A stretch of DNA of 64,000 nucleotides from Hydractinia symbiolongicarpus (lineage: Eukaryota; Cnidaria; Hydrozoa; Anthoathecata; Hydractiniidae), in assembly GCF_029227915.1 (NCBI RefSeq), contig NC_079887.1, positions 22,627,650 to 22,691,649 on the forward strand, written 5' to 3'. A program made the translations under genes and the position numbers. The notes below the pieces were generated by a model, which saw only the letters and a list, made by a program, of their open reading frames with translations, did no database searches and was not told the origin of the DNA. Shown in pieces: positions 26,353 to 45,400 of this stretch. Numbering within the stretch: position 1 is the stretch's first letter; each line of letters begins with the position of its first letter.

Positions 26353-29300
26353 TTCTTTTCTTAATTTCTCAATTTTTATATATAAACTTTTGATATTTTG
26401 ACATTTTCAGTGTAAATTTGTAGTTGATAAATGTGCGCGAAATTGTCACTAAATTCGTGAACTTTTTTTAAAATGTAGTAATACTGGCCTCCTTTTCATA
26501 ACGAGGCCAATACAATTAATAGTAAGTTGTTTACTTTTGAGTTTCTAACGAGAATTTCTAATTGGTAATGAACGAACTGAGTTTGGGAAAGATCTATTAT
26601 AATAACTTTGAAATAAATTTTAAATGTCCTTAAGTAGAATTTGTATATATTTTGTTAAGGCAAGCTTTACTTAAAAGGTAGATTCATTTCAACTTTGAAT
26701 TATATAACATTAGAAATTATTTTCTTCCATCACGAGGCTGCATTCTCCTTTTTTTATTATTTCAATATTGCCGTTACGCAAAAATGAACCATTGATTTAA
26801 TTTTCCCTGTGTTGTTTTTTACTATTGAATTGTTCGTATTTGATCAAATCCGTATCTGTTTTTGTGAGGTTTCATACCTCGACTGTTTTTGACGGTATTT
26901 TAAAGACGAATGCAACCTTGATCTCAGGCGCTGTATGGTATTGATATGAAGATGAAAATCCTTATATAAAAAAATTCTGTATGCACTGGGTTCGACGTTA
27001 GTAGTTTTGTCCAAACATACTTTGAGCAGGATTACAGATCATTCCCATGTTTTTTAAAGAAATACCATTCGATCTACCACACTGTGCTAAATTTAAATGA
27101 CCAAAGATGACATATGACAAGCAAAAAAATTGACAAAATGTAATTTCTGTAAAAGTATTAGTATTAAGTACGACTATTATAGTCGTCGCCGTTGTTGTCT
27201 TTGTTGTCGAAGTTGTTGTTGTCGTCGTTATTGTCGTTGTTGTCGGCGCTGTTGTTTAAGCATGGCCACACGTGATGAAGGATAGGGGTCGCGTATGCCA
27301 TCTTAATTGTCACGCAGCATTTCGATACATTAGGTGTTTTTGCAGAGATATTTTCTGTGTGTATGCGTGAAAATTGAGTGAATTACAACGGCATAAAAAA
27401 AGAAGTAAATTGTGACCAAATGTGCCATCAATAATTGCTTTTCCTATTTGTTGTACATTAGAACTAAAATAGCTCAACTTCGTTCTCAAGTTTTCTCAGG
27501 CTTTTGAGCCGTAATGACCTGGAAACGAGGTTGGTAAAGAGGGGAATTTGCATGACTATTATACCTTTTTGTGTTATCAGCTGCTGAAAAAAGTGATTAT
27601 GCAGGTAAAATCTAGTCGGTAATAGGTGATCAAAATCTCTGCGCAAGCAACTTGCCGACATTTTTTTAGCTGACTTTTTTGGACTGATGTAAATAAAGTT
27701 TTATAAGGATCACATCCCGACATCAGATATATTGGGGAAAGTTGATAAATTTTTGTCTCGTTTCCACTCGACTGCATTTACCCCTATAGCGCGAAAAGCT
27801 CACGACTTTTTTGTTAAGCATGCGCATTTAGACAAAATTTTTAATTTTATTGAGTGTACGCGCCAGCAAGAAAACTCAAAAGCTTATAGCGCCAAATGCA
27901 GCCTAGTGGAAACGAGTCTTAAGTACCACGCACTCTAAACTTGACGAAGTTCTCAGCGTGGTTAGTACTTAAGATCTCGTTATTTGGTTAGATCCTAAAT
28001 CTTAGAGGGTACTAATTTTTGCTTACACCCGCACGCCCTAACTTCACGATTTGCAGACCTTTTCGAGCCAAGGTGCAGATTGTATCATAATGAAAGTGCA
28101 GCTAGCGCTTACTTGGCCTACACCCCTAACAAAAAAAGTTTTGCAGCCAGCTGTAGAGCTAGTGTAATAATTGTAGCTAGTGTAATAATTTCAGGACGTC
28201 AGTAACTTAAAATTTCTATCTCAGTGCCACACTTATTGAAGGACTGTAGGAGTCCTGGCGTATCAGTTACAACCCTTTTCCGAGAAAATTCGCTCCCTTC
28301 CGAAAAGTATCCAATAATTTTCCCTTTCCACTTCTTGTGAATTCGAAAGCTTAAAAATATTCATTCAGATTTCGAAGATAGTACATTGCAATCACTGGGT
28401 TTCTTCCTTCTTCTAAGCTATCCTCTTAATTAAAAGTCAACACAAACCAACAAATCTGATGGCGTTTTTTACTTTTTATTGAGGGCGTCATTAAAAGTGG
28501 GCGTTTATGAAGATTTACAGATTATCATATTGGCGGGGTTTTTTTTGTGATGTTTATCTTTTTACAATCATTAAGTTAAAGGTCTTGAAGATTCTTTTTT
28601 CTTGTCAATCTGTTCAATTACAAAAAATCACTAACAAATGTATATTTTTTATAAAAAAATAGGGTAAGCCAAATTTTAATTTACAAGCTACTACACCTCA
28701 TTCACGCGTAAAAAATTGTTTATTTAAAACTGGCTTGTTTGGAACAGGTTTTCATTGGTATAAACTAGAATACCATAATGATCCGAACAAGCACACTGGG
28801 CGCCTAATAAGTGCTGGGCCCATATTCCAGGGGAGAGACTCTTAAAAAATGCTGGGCATTCACACAAATCATTATGGTAAGTTAAGCTTCCTTAAAAAAC
28901 TGAAAGCTGACAAAATAGATTCCATGAGTTTCCCGAAGTTTTTGGTCGTTTTGAAGGCATTTTTCCCTAAAACTGACCAGGTTTTGGTACCTTTTTTTCC
29001 TTGAGCAAATATAAGTAGGCAAAATTGCCAGATACAAGACCTACATTTATTTGTTGAAGACTGTACATAATTTGCCATAACCAAAATATTAGAGCTGGAA
29101 AACATCAATAGGTAAAATTATAACTCATTTAAGTATCTTAAAGATCACTTAGATTTAAACAGGTTTAGGGCGTAAAAAGGTGGTAAAGCTGACAAAAAAA
29201 TTTCCCCAAGTTTTCCCTAAATTGGAAAAAAAAATTTGTCCCTGGGTTTTCCTGAATTTCTCTGAAATTTTTCAAAAAAGACATTTTTCTCAGGTTTTCC

Positions 29301-30119
29301 AGGGTTTGTCTGAACTCTGTCTCTCAACGTGCAACACTTATTTGCTTGAAAATTTCTCTTTATATACATTAACATACGAGTGCGCTTTATACAAAACACT
29401 GTTCAGAACACATCAGCCAACTGCTAAATGTTCTATTGCGAAGATTTTTTGTTTTGGGCTGATGTGTACTGTACATATAATAGCATCCCAAGCGTCAACG
29501 GCAGGGATTACAAAACATACCTGACTATAAAATTTTCATTTTGAGATGACCAGTAACCACAAAGTTAGACTGAATTTTTTATTTTATGCTGTTCACTGTT
29601 AAAAGCTTATTGGTGTTATCGTCGGCTATGTTTTTGCGTATAAAAGTCTGTTCTTACTCGAGTAAAAAAATTATCTATACTACTAAAAATAGAAATTCAT
29701 ACTGATTGCATTTACACTACATTCTAAAAAACTAAAAAAGATTTAGCATAAAAACGATAAAAAAAATATAAACAAATTTTCCTCATTAGTTTGAATCTGT
29801 AATAATTGCTAAAATAAGTATATATCTTTCGTTTGCTGCTAGACACTTTCTTTGAGAACATCACAAAAATGATTTATATTATTTCTAAACATGGAAATAG
29901 AAAAAAATTCTATCAATGTTTGTCCTTATCTGATATGGAAATTTGTACGTTAGCATGATCTCATAAAAAGTAAACAGTGCAAACTTTACATTTATTTTCG
30001 GAGTTAACGAGGCAAAAAAATCTTGTTTATTCCCGTCCCGTAAAATTACAATTTTGATTTATCAAAAAAAATTACATCTAAAAATATAAAAAAATAATCG
30101 GATGACTTTGTTTCGTTTC
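26353..30119. other. Intergenic region between AP4M1 and the TNFR-like genes
   Basis: No convincing gene. It holds a GTT/GTC trinucleotide run at about 27180-27258, a foldback element at 27755-27918, a small inverted pair at about 28769-28878 (ACCATAATGAT / ATCATTATGGT), and two stretches (28905-29010, 29200-29310) sharing TTTTCCCTAA / TTTTCC-rich phrases. Open frames here look like chance. Confidence 0.6.
27755..27918. mobile_element. ~165 bp foldback/MITE
   Basis: The left arm GTCTCGTTTCCACTCGACTG plus CATTTACCCCTATAGCGC pairs with the right arm, whose reverse complement is GACTCGTTTCCACTAGGCTG then CATTTGGCGC. A second, smaller inverted pair (CTTAAGTACCACGC / GCGTGGTTAGTACTTAAG) begins just to the right. 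Confidence 0.65.
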
Positions 30120-36709
<6,590 letters not shown>

Positions 36710-36729
36710 GATGATGAAGTGCTTGCCAG

Positions 36730-39467
36730 CCTTGTGTAATTAAATATAGTCTGAAAAAATAAAACAAGATACATGTACAGTCAATACAACTACTAAGACC
36801 AAATATCAAGATTTTTCCTCTTTTTTGTTATAAATATATACAAATAATAAATATATATAAAAGGTCCACATCTCAACAAAATATACATATTATTTTAAAT
36901 CACTCCTTACTGCAACAAAGAGAAAATTTAACAAGAGAAAGCAGATGAATGTCCCATCCTACAATTAGGTATTATTAAAAAGTACGCACAAAAAATTATA
37001 TACATTATTTTGATCACAAAATCAGCCTAATATCATATGCTTACATTCTAATATTGAAAGACAAAATTATTTCTTATGCGAATTCCTTCACTGGTCTAAA
37101 TTCTTTTCGGTTATTGCACTTTGTTTTTTACGAAGGGGGCATCTATGACGCACACTCTTAATGAAATGGCCACAATGGTTAAGCATTATTTTCTCATGAC
37201 AGCCTTAAATATGTTAAGTGCTGAAGTGCGGACAGTGGGCAGTGAATTGAAAGATAGTCTATTAGTCAAAATTGTTAGGGTGTTAAAGAATGTGTTGTAT
37301 TAATAACATATTTTTGGGTTGCTGTATTTTCTGGTTGGTAAAAAGAGATTTAGATGAAACTTTTTAATAATTCATGCTGTGAAATTTTGCAGACAGTGTT
37401 AAAAATACTAAAAATTTTTTTTTTTTACAAAAATTCATTAAAATACTATCATGGGAATGTTAAACAAAACTATATTTTTTACCATTTTTTAAAAAAGTTT
37501 TTATATTCTAAACATACAAAAACAGGTTCAGAGTTTGAGACAATCTGACAAAAAAAACCATTTTGTCTGTTGTTGTAATAAAAAATGGAGAAAAAGATGC
37601 AGAAGAATTTCGAAGATTGAATATTGGCGATATCGAACAGATTCTTCCCGAAAGAGATATAAAAAAATATGTACAAATCAATGTCAATGTTTAAATCTTT
37701 TTAATAAACTTAATATGCAGCTTGATCTATGCATAATTAGTTTGTCTTGTTAAAGAGATCCTAAGCTACTTTTACAAGTTGAAATTACAACATTTGCAAA
37801 ATGAATTCTCAATGACATATCCACTTTTTGGAAACGTTCATATAACTTTTTTAAAAATATTTTTTTACTTACAACTAGAATCAATGACTTTTATAGCCAC
37901 AAACAATTAGTGCAAAAAAGTTAAAAAAGTTCTACCATGTTGAAATTTCAACATCGCTTTCTGCAAAAGATTTCTGTTTTAAAAAATATTTAACATGATA
38001 TACTAAAAAAATATACAAGCAACGTATGATTTTTTTGTTTTAAATCGAAAAGGATTTATTGGAAGAAAGATGTTGTGAAATGTTGGGAATGTTTTTACAA
38101 AAATCGCTAAAAAATGCATTCAATTCTATAAAAAATTAAATTACTTGGAAAGAAATTTTTGCGGAACAAATTTTTCCAAAACAACAATTCCGCAAGCTGC
38201 AGAGCTTATATCTATGGTCAAAAGTTCTTATGAAAAAAATGCAGATTGATTGTTTGTGATAAAACCTTCTCGTATTAAGCATTAAGGAAAGTATATTCTT
38301 TACAAATTATCGCTTTACCCACAGTCATCAAAAATATTTGATTTAATAAATTCATAAAAAAAGTTTGCAGACTTCTAAATAGGCAATTTTGCGGAACTTA
38401 ATTTAGCAATAATTTTTTTTCCTGCAAAAATTTCTTTCCTTAGGGACAAACGTCCTATTTATCAACGTTTTTTCAGCTTAAAAACTAATGCCCCATTTAC
38501 ACCTAACAACATTACAGTAGTTTACTTTATCTGACTGGGTTAACATTCTTTAATAAATGTACAGCAACACATATTCTCAGATGTGAATGGGGTATGCTTT
38601 TTGTCATAATGATTTTGAATAATTACATAAAATTACATAAGAGCTCCTATATAAATTACTTGTTAAGGGCTCGTGAAATACTTACTAAAAACATAAAAAA
38701 AACTTAACAAATATTCTGGTTAGTTTTTAAAACTTTCCCATTCTAAACCTTTCATGGAACACCTATGCATATACAAAACTCGCATTTTTTGAAGCCTTCA
38801 TCTGCGGAGTGCTGGCGAGTTGATAGTTCTTGTAATTTTGAAAAATGCCCAAATCTGTCCTGGTCCTTATTTCTTTGTCAATGATTGTAGTTTGAAAAAA
38901 ATTATCCTTTCTTTCATGCTTGACATGAAATGCAACTACAAAAGCTTTTATCAAATGTTTAAAATTCTTTAAACTAGGGGAAACATTTTTGAATAGTTAA
39001 ATTAGTAAACAAGTTAACTTATCATTATCTTACAAGTTCTTGTCGATGATGTTTATGTGTGTGTGCGTCAAAAAAACCACAAATAATTACTAGTGTCATG
39101 GTTAATTCCAATTGCTTAACTTAGGTAGACTCAGGAAAATGTAATATTGTCTATCTCTTTGGCACAAACTAAGATATTTAAAATAATACAAAAAAAATTT
39201 TAGCAAAAAATTAGATGTGCTTTAATATACAAAAGCCATTATGGAAATTACATTTCCTATGCAAAATTCCAGCCCACTTTAGAAAAGGGGGATAAATTTT
39301 TTTCCATATAATTAGCTATCTACTTTTAACGGCAATTCCACAATAAACCCGACACAAATTCTCTGTCCAGCTAAACTGCCCATGTGTGCGGTCTATTGTG
39401 CAAGAGGCATTTAGGTAACCAGAAATTACTGTTAAAGTAAATGCGTTAAAGTACTATGTAAACCAGT
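36730..39467. other. Intergenic region between the two TNFR-like genes
   Basis: About 2.7 kb between the start codon of paralog 1 and the stop codon of paralog 2. AT-rich, no supported gene. An inverted pair GGAAAGAAATTTTTGC(G/A)GGAA occurs at about 38147-38167 and 38419-38439, which may be a ~290 bp foldback element. The promoter of paralog 1 must lie at the left part of this stretch. Confidence 0.55.
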
Positions 39468-42400
39468 CTAGCCATCCTCGTGGCTTACATGGTACTTGTT
39501 ATGAAACGAAGTTATAACGTCATTCCGTCCTTCCAATCTAAACCAGTACACAAAACTTCTGATGGTAAATTCTGGTATATTTGTACTGATTTGTCTCAAC
39601 AACGTCCGGAAATCTTTGGGCTTGTGAAATGAATCAGGAAGCACCAAACTTTGGAAGCTGCTTGTTAATCCATCCATTTGCTCTTCACTTTGGTTTTTTT
39701 CCGCAAGAGTTACCAAATCATTTGTTGACGGAACGTCCGGATTGGAGAACAAATTGCAGTCTATGAAAGAGGTGATTATTCGTTAATAAATTATACGTAA
39801 AACACATCTTACACGAAGTTTTCTTTTGAGAAACAATCACCTATAAATAAAAGGCTTTATTGTTAAGTCCTGATGTGGCCCAATTGCATGTTTTTATAAT
39901 AGCATATTCATTATCAGCATATTTTTTCGAGCATATATACTGGTGACGGCTTCTGATGTGTGTTTCTTTTTAATTAACGCTGCAATACTGTCTGGATTTG
40001 GTCTTGTGTAACTAACTATACCTTTCCTTCAGTCACTGTTCTTTTAATGTAAAAACAGGACCAATTCTTATCCCATAAAGGCAACGTTTAAGTTTTTAAG
40101 TTATTTTTCCAATAGGCATAACATAAGCGTACTCTAAACCTGATTTCAAATTTTCACTTGCTCATTAAAAACACATGCACAAGGCTAAAAACTTTACTTT
40201 TTTGTAATTTTATTTTCTTGTTTGATTAGCTTAAAACTTTGATGAATAAAATTCTGAAAAGCGATAAAATATTTTCTTACAGTTCCTTATAAAAAACAAG
40301 TGTACTTATTGGTACGTCATTGGCAGAAAGGACTCACAACGAAGAATCATTCTGCACTGGTTTATTAGAAAATTTAAGAAGAAGAAAAAAACTGTATTGA
40401 TTCGTTAAAATAACTAGAGGGATACAAAATACCTGGAAAGTCTTTGCCGCAATCGCAAGATGGATTTGCCTCCACCAATTTTTTTCGTATGGTCAATCGC
40501 AACTCTTCATTGTCTAAAAAATAAAGACAAATCACTTAAATACTCACCTTTTTTCATTCCTGTTAATTTTAAATTTATTCTAGAAAAAACATAAATGATA
40601 TAGCAAGTAAACCTACTTAGATGTGGTTCAGCAAGTTTGTTTAGGCCGGATTTGGAAATCTCGTCCTTCTTATAAGCACATGGCGGATTACTTGCATTGT
40701 AATTTATGTTAATAACTGGCGAATTAATCTGAATAAGGGGAGAAGTAAGCATGGGTAGAGATGGCACGGGTAAAAAATCTGTATTATTGTTTTTTATTTC
40801 CGCTTGGTGCACTTCTACCAATGAAGTGGTACTCAACGAGTCATCATCCGTCATAGCACTGTCTAAATGTACAACATTATAAAATCTAAAAAAAATAACA
40901 CACACACACAAAAAATGAAGCAAAACAAGTAAGTACCATCTGTTCCCCAATCTTTCCTTCTTTCACCAGCACGTGACCAGTTGTCATTATCTAAAAACAA
41001 AAAAATAAAAAAAGCAACTCTCCTAATATAACTGTATATATTTTACTATTCAACGTGGAAATAAATGATGACACAGCTTAACAGGTAAAGATGAACTGTC
41101 ACAACAGGAAATGTCACAACACGAATGGCCTGGCCTTACCTTTTCGAATATCTTTTAACGTGACGTATTGGCCACTGTCTTGGTACTGCATTGATGAATC
41201 TGCAGATACCGACGGTAGTCTTGCGACTAAAATTCAAATTACATTATATTGAAATTGTGTTTTGGGCTGCCACAGAGTAACGAAAGATTATTCGATTTCA
41301 TGCTTTTAAGAAAAAATTATACCAAACAAAAAGTGCAAAGTTATTATTTTGATTTAACTCTTAATATGCAAGAAAAAATGTTGCACATGAAAAAGTCCTA
41401 CTTATATAGCACTACTACACTAACATTCCGCAAGGAGGCTTAATGTAAAGAGAGGCTCGTATTATTCTTAATCCTCAAAGGATGCGCTGTTTTTGAAAGG
41501 ATGGGCCGTTTTTAAAAGGATGGGCCATTTTTAAAAAGACCCTTTTTTCATATAACAGTCAGTTCTTTGAAACTTCAGTCGCGATTGGCTAAGTCTTAGA
41601 CGGTGCATGTTTGGTACTGTTAGGTAGCCCAATTTATCCTCTTTCAAAAACAGATGACAGATTTTGCCTGAATATTTTCAGGTTATTTTTTAATATTACT
41701 TTCAGAAATAATAACCAGAGAACCACACTGTTGTCGTTTTCCGTAAGATTCAACACAACATTAGGTAGCTTTACACTGGAATAACCTCTTACTTGGTTGC
41801 TCTCTACTCTCAACTAATGGAAGTAATGGTGCAATAGGCTCACCAACGTCTGAAACAGTGTTTGCATAAGCTAAAGAAATTTGGTATAATAAACTATAAA
41901 TTACAAACAGATAATCACTTTTTAAAATTTCTATTAAAAGGTATGAAAATATGAATTTTTGTAGCATAGAATTTTTTTGTCGTTAAACTGGAACACCTTT
42001 TTTAGTTGCTTTGCTATTTCTTTAAATTTTAGTTAATTGCCTTTAGTTAATTAACAGTACACGACAAGATTAAATTTCTGTTCAGATTTAAATCCAAATA
42101 ACAAATTGTCTTAAACTTGTGGTATACAAAAAGATACATTAAAGGAAAACTTTTAAATTTCTTAAAATACAAATTAATTGAAACACTCGAACTATAACAG
42201 AATTTTTCAGTCATTTTCTTCATTGCTGTCATACAAAATGAAAGAATGGCTTCACTTACATTCGTTTGTTGCAGGTACGTGTCCGAGTTCAATTAAGTTT
42301 ATCTGATCTTGTTTTTTTGATTTCCTCACTAAAGTTAAAAATGTGAACGAATGAAAACATGGTATGACTGTCAAAAGTACAGTTAAATTGTTTTTATGCT

Positions 42401-45400
42401 TCCAGATTTTTTCGGCAGTGGAGAACAGTTTTAAAGCTCAATAATTCACCCAACAAAATTACTAACTCTCCTCTATTTTTTCTTGTTTATTAAAAAAAAA
42501 AAACTATTTTTATTTGTAGCCATATCATGACTTCGACCAGCAACCCTCCTCCCTCAAAAAAACTATTTCTGATAATCTACAACACAACAATATTTTCTGA
42601 CACCGTGGAAATAGTTCACTTACCTCGTCTTTTATAAATACAAATCAAGAGCCCCAAGAGCAAAACAACTTTAAATAATACAAGTATTCCTATGACGATT
42701 AAAAAGGTTATATCATCCTTCTCCTTCTTCTTCTTCTTTGTTGGTACATTTTTGGAGGAAAGAATGGTTGTAAAAGGATGAGTTGGAGAAGGACCTGAAT
42801 CAGTTGTTGTATGAAGGGCTGTATTAGATGTTGATGGGTTGCTTGTGGTAGCTGGTGATGGCAACTCTAGTGTACTTGTGAGATGTGTAGTTGACAGATG
42901 TGGCATTGGAATGTCTGTGCGACACGTCTACATAATATATTAAATAAAAATAGAAAGCATGTAAGATTTAAACAAATAAAGTAAGCCATAAAAATTGCTT
43001 TAAGCTCTACGTTAAGAAATAAAAGAAATTCAACTTTTCATAAATAATTGAGCACTGTTTTGAAACCAGTGCATTTTTAAATATTGAGTTTTTAATTTTT
43101 GTTTTAATGAATTTTATCAAAAAATGCTGAATTTTAAATTAAAAAAAATACGGAATTTATTATTTTTGTACATACCAACAAATATCGTATGAACATAGCT
43201 ATTACACCTTTCAGCCCTGTGAATCTAGGTCGGCACTCGGCAATGCTGGCCTGAAAACCAACCTTCGATTTAAGTCAGCTGGTACATGCCACACTATATT
43301 CTTTCCATGGTCAACATGCCGAAAAAAATTCCTAATTTTTGCTTTAGGTTGGCAAAATTTCACCGGCCTTTGGATTCACAAGGCTGACCTTTGTTACTAA
43401 AACCTATATCCTGCGAAGAAACAAGTGAAGCCTTTGAAAGTTGTCTGGAAATATTTTATTTCTTTAAAAGATCTTTATTGGTTTCGGGATATAGGTTTTA
43501 AAAGTTTTCCCAATTATGCAAAATTAAAACATTATGACATCATCAACCACACAATAAGTAAGTGCTGTTATCAAGCATAATTACATATTAAATTTATGTA
43601 AAAAATTATGTAAAAGCATGACACTAGCTAAAAGCTCTAAAAATAGCTTGGACTATCATTTTTATTATTGTTGCTGTCTTTTCCACATTCACTGTAAACT
43701 TATATGGACTATTTATTGTCTGCAACAGTATTCAGAATCTGTTTTTGAACATAATGCTTTGATTTCAAGTTGAAAAAAAAACAACTAATAATTAAAAAGC
43801 TACTGTTTTTTTCGGATTCACCTTTTATTTTAGTCTTTTTATTAGTGCCTTGATTTACTATATTAGCTATATAGATAGAGAAAATACAAACAAACTAAGT
43901 ACCAATAATTACATGAAGACTTCAATAAAAAAATATTGAATTAAACCTGCTGACATTTGTGGTTTTTGGTTCTGATACATCAAATGTCATTGATGCAAAA
44001 AAATTATTCCGGAAAGTGCTTCTATCATAGAAAATATACAGAGGTTTGTTTCAATTTTTTAGGTAAAATTCTTTTTTAAAAAAATTTAAAAATCAGTTAC
44101 CTGTATAAAATCTTTACATTTGTCTTTTTCATGTGGAAGTAGTGACAATTTCTCACAACAGGACACACAACCAAGTGACTGGTAAAAAAAGTTCCCGGGT
44201 TTACAGTCGCATCTCCGTGCCGTAGTGGAATTGCAAGATGTTGTAAGAACAAGGTTTCCTGGACAAGTATGATCACATGTCCGACACGAGTGGCTCCCAT
44301 TTCCTTCTTTGTACATATCGTCCTTACACGGTTGACATCCAATTGTAATGTTCAGTTTGTGGATAACACCAAAACAAGGAGTTATGGGTTCGAATCCAGG
44401 ATCGCATATGGGGCATTTTTTATGGCAGTATATTATTCCATTCACCTCTTGCTCATAAAATTCCATTTCGCATGATGACTAACAAATATAAAAGTTGCTT
44501 ATTTCAATCATAGTTTAAAAACCTGAAAGAGATGAGATCATCATCATCATCATCATTCTCGGCTTAACGTCCGTTTTCCATGCTAGCATGGGTTGGACGG
44601 GGTATATTAATGACCCTCTTCCAATCTGATCTAGACTGTGTTAGACCTAAACTCAATTTCCTCTCTATCAAGTCTGTCCTTATAACCTCCTGCCAAGTCT
44701 TTCTCGGTCTGCCTCTGGGCTTTGCCCCAGGAACTATCAAGTCTCTACACTTTCTTACCCAATTATCCCCCTCCATTCTTTCCAAGTGCCCCAGCCAATT
44801 CAATCTTCTTATCTGGATAACATCTTTAATTCTACTGAGACTTAGCCTGCTTCTTAGCTCATCTGAACTCTTTCTGTCTCTCAGACTGGCATTACACATC
44901 CACCTAACCATTCTCATATCATTCCTTTCTAAACGGTCAAGATCTTCCTGCTTCACTGCCCATGTCTCACTACCGTACAACATAACACTTCTTACACAGG
45001 CCTCATACAACCTACCTTTTACCTCAATTGACAGGACTCTGCTAGTCAATAAAGGAAGTAACTCTCTAAACTTTTTCCAAGCAGAACCTATCCTGCAAGT
45101 AACACTTCTTCCAACACCCCCTTCACTGCCCAACATATCACCTAAGTAACAGAAGTTCTTAACTATCTCTAACGAGCCACTGTTGTACATCATTAAAGCT
45201 GGAAATACTTCATTCTCTATAATCTCACCTTTGCAACGCTTGCATACAAACTGTATGCCAGCTCTTAACCTTCCACTAATACTACTGCACTTCTTATGTA
45301 CCCAATGCTTGCAAGTCTGACAAAAAATTGAGTTACTACCAACCCCTTTCCTGCAAACTCCACAAGGCCACTTTCCAACTACAAGGTCACACTTGGCTGC

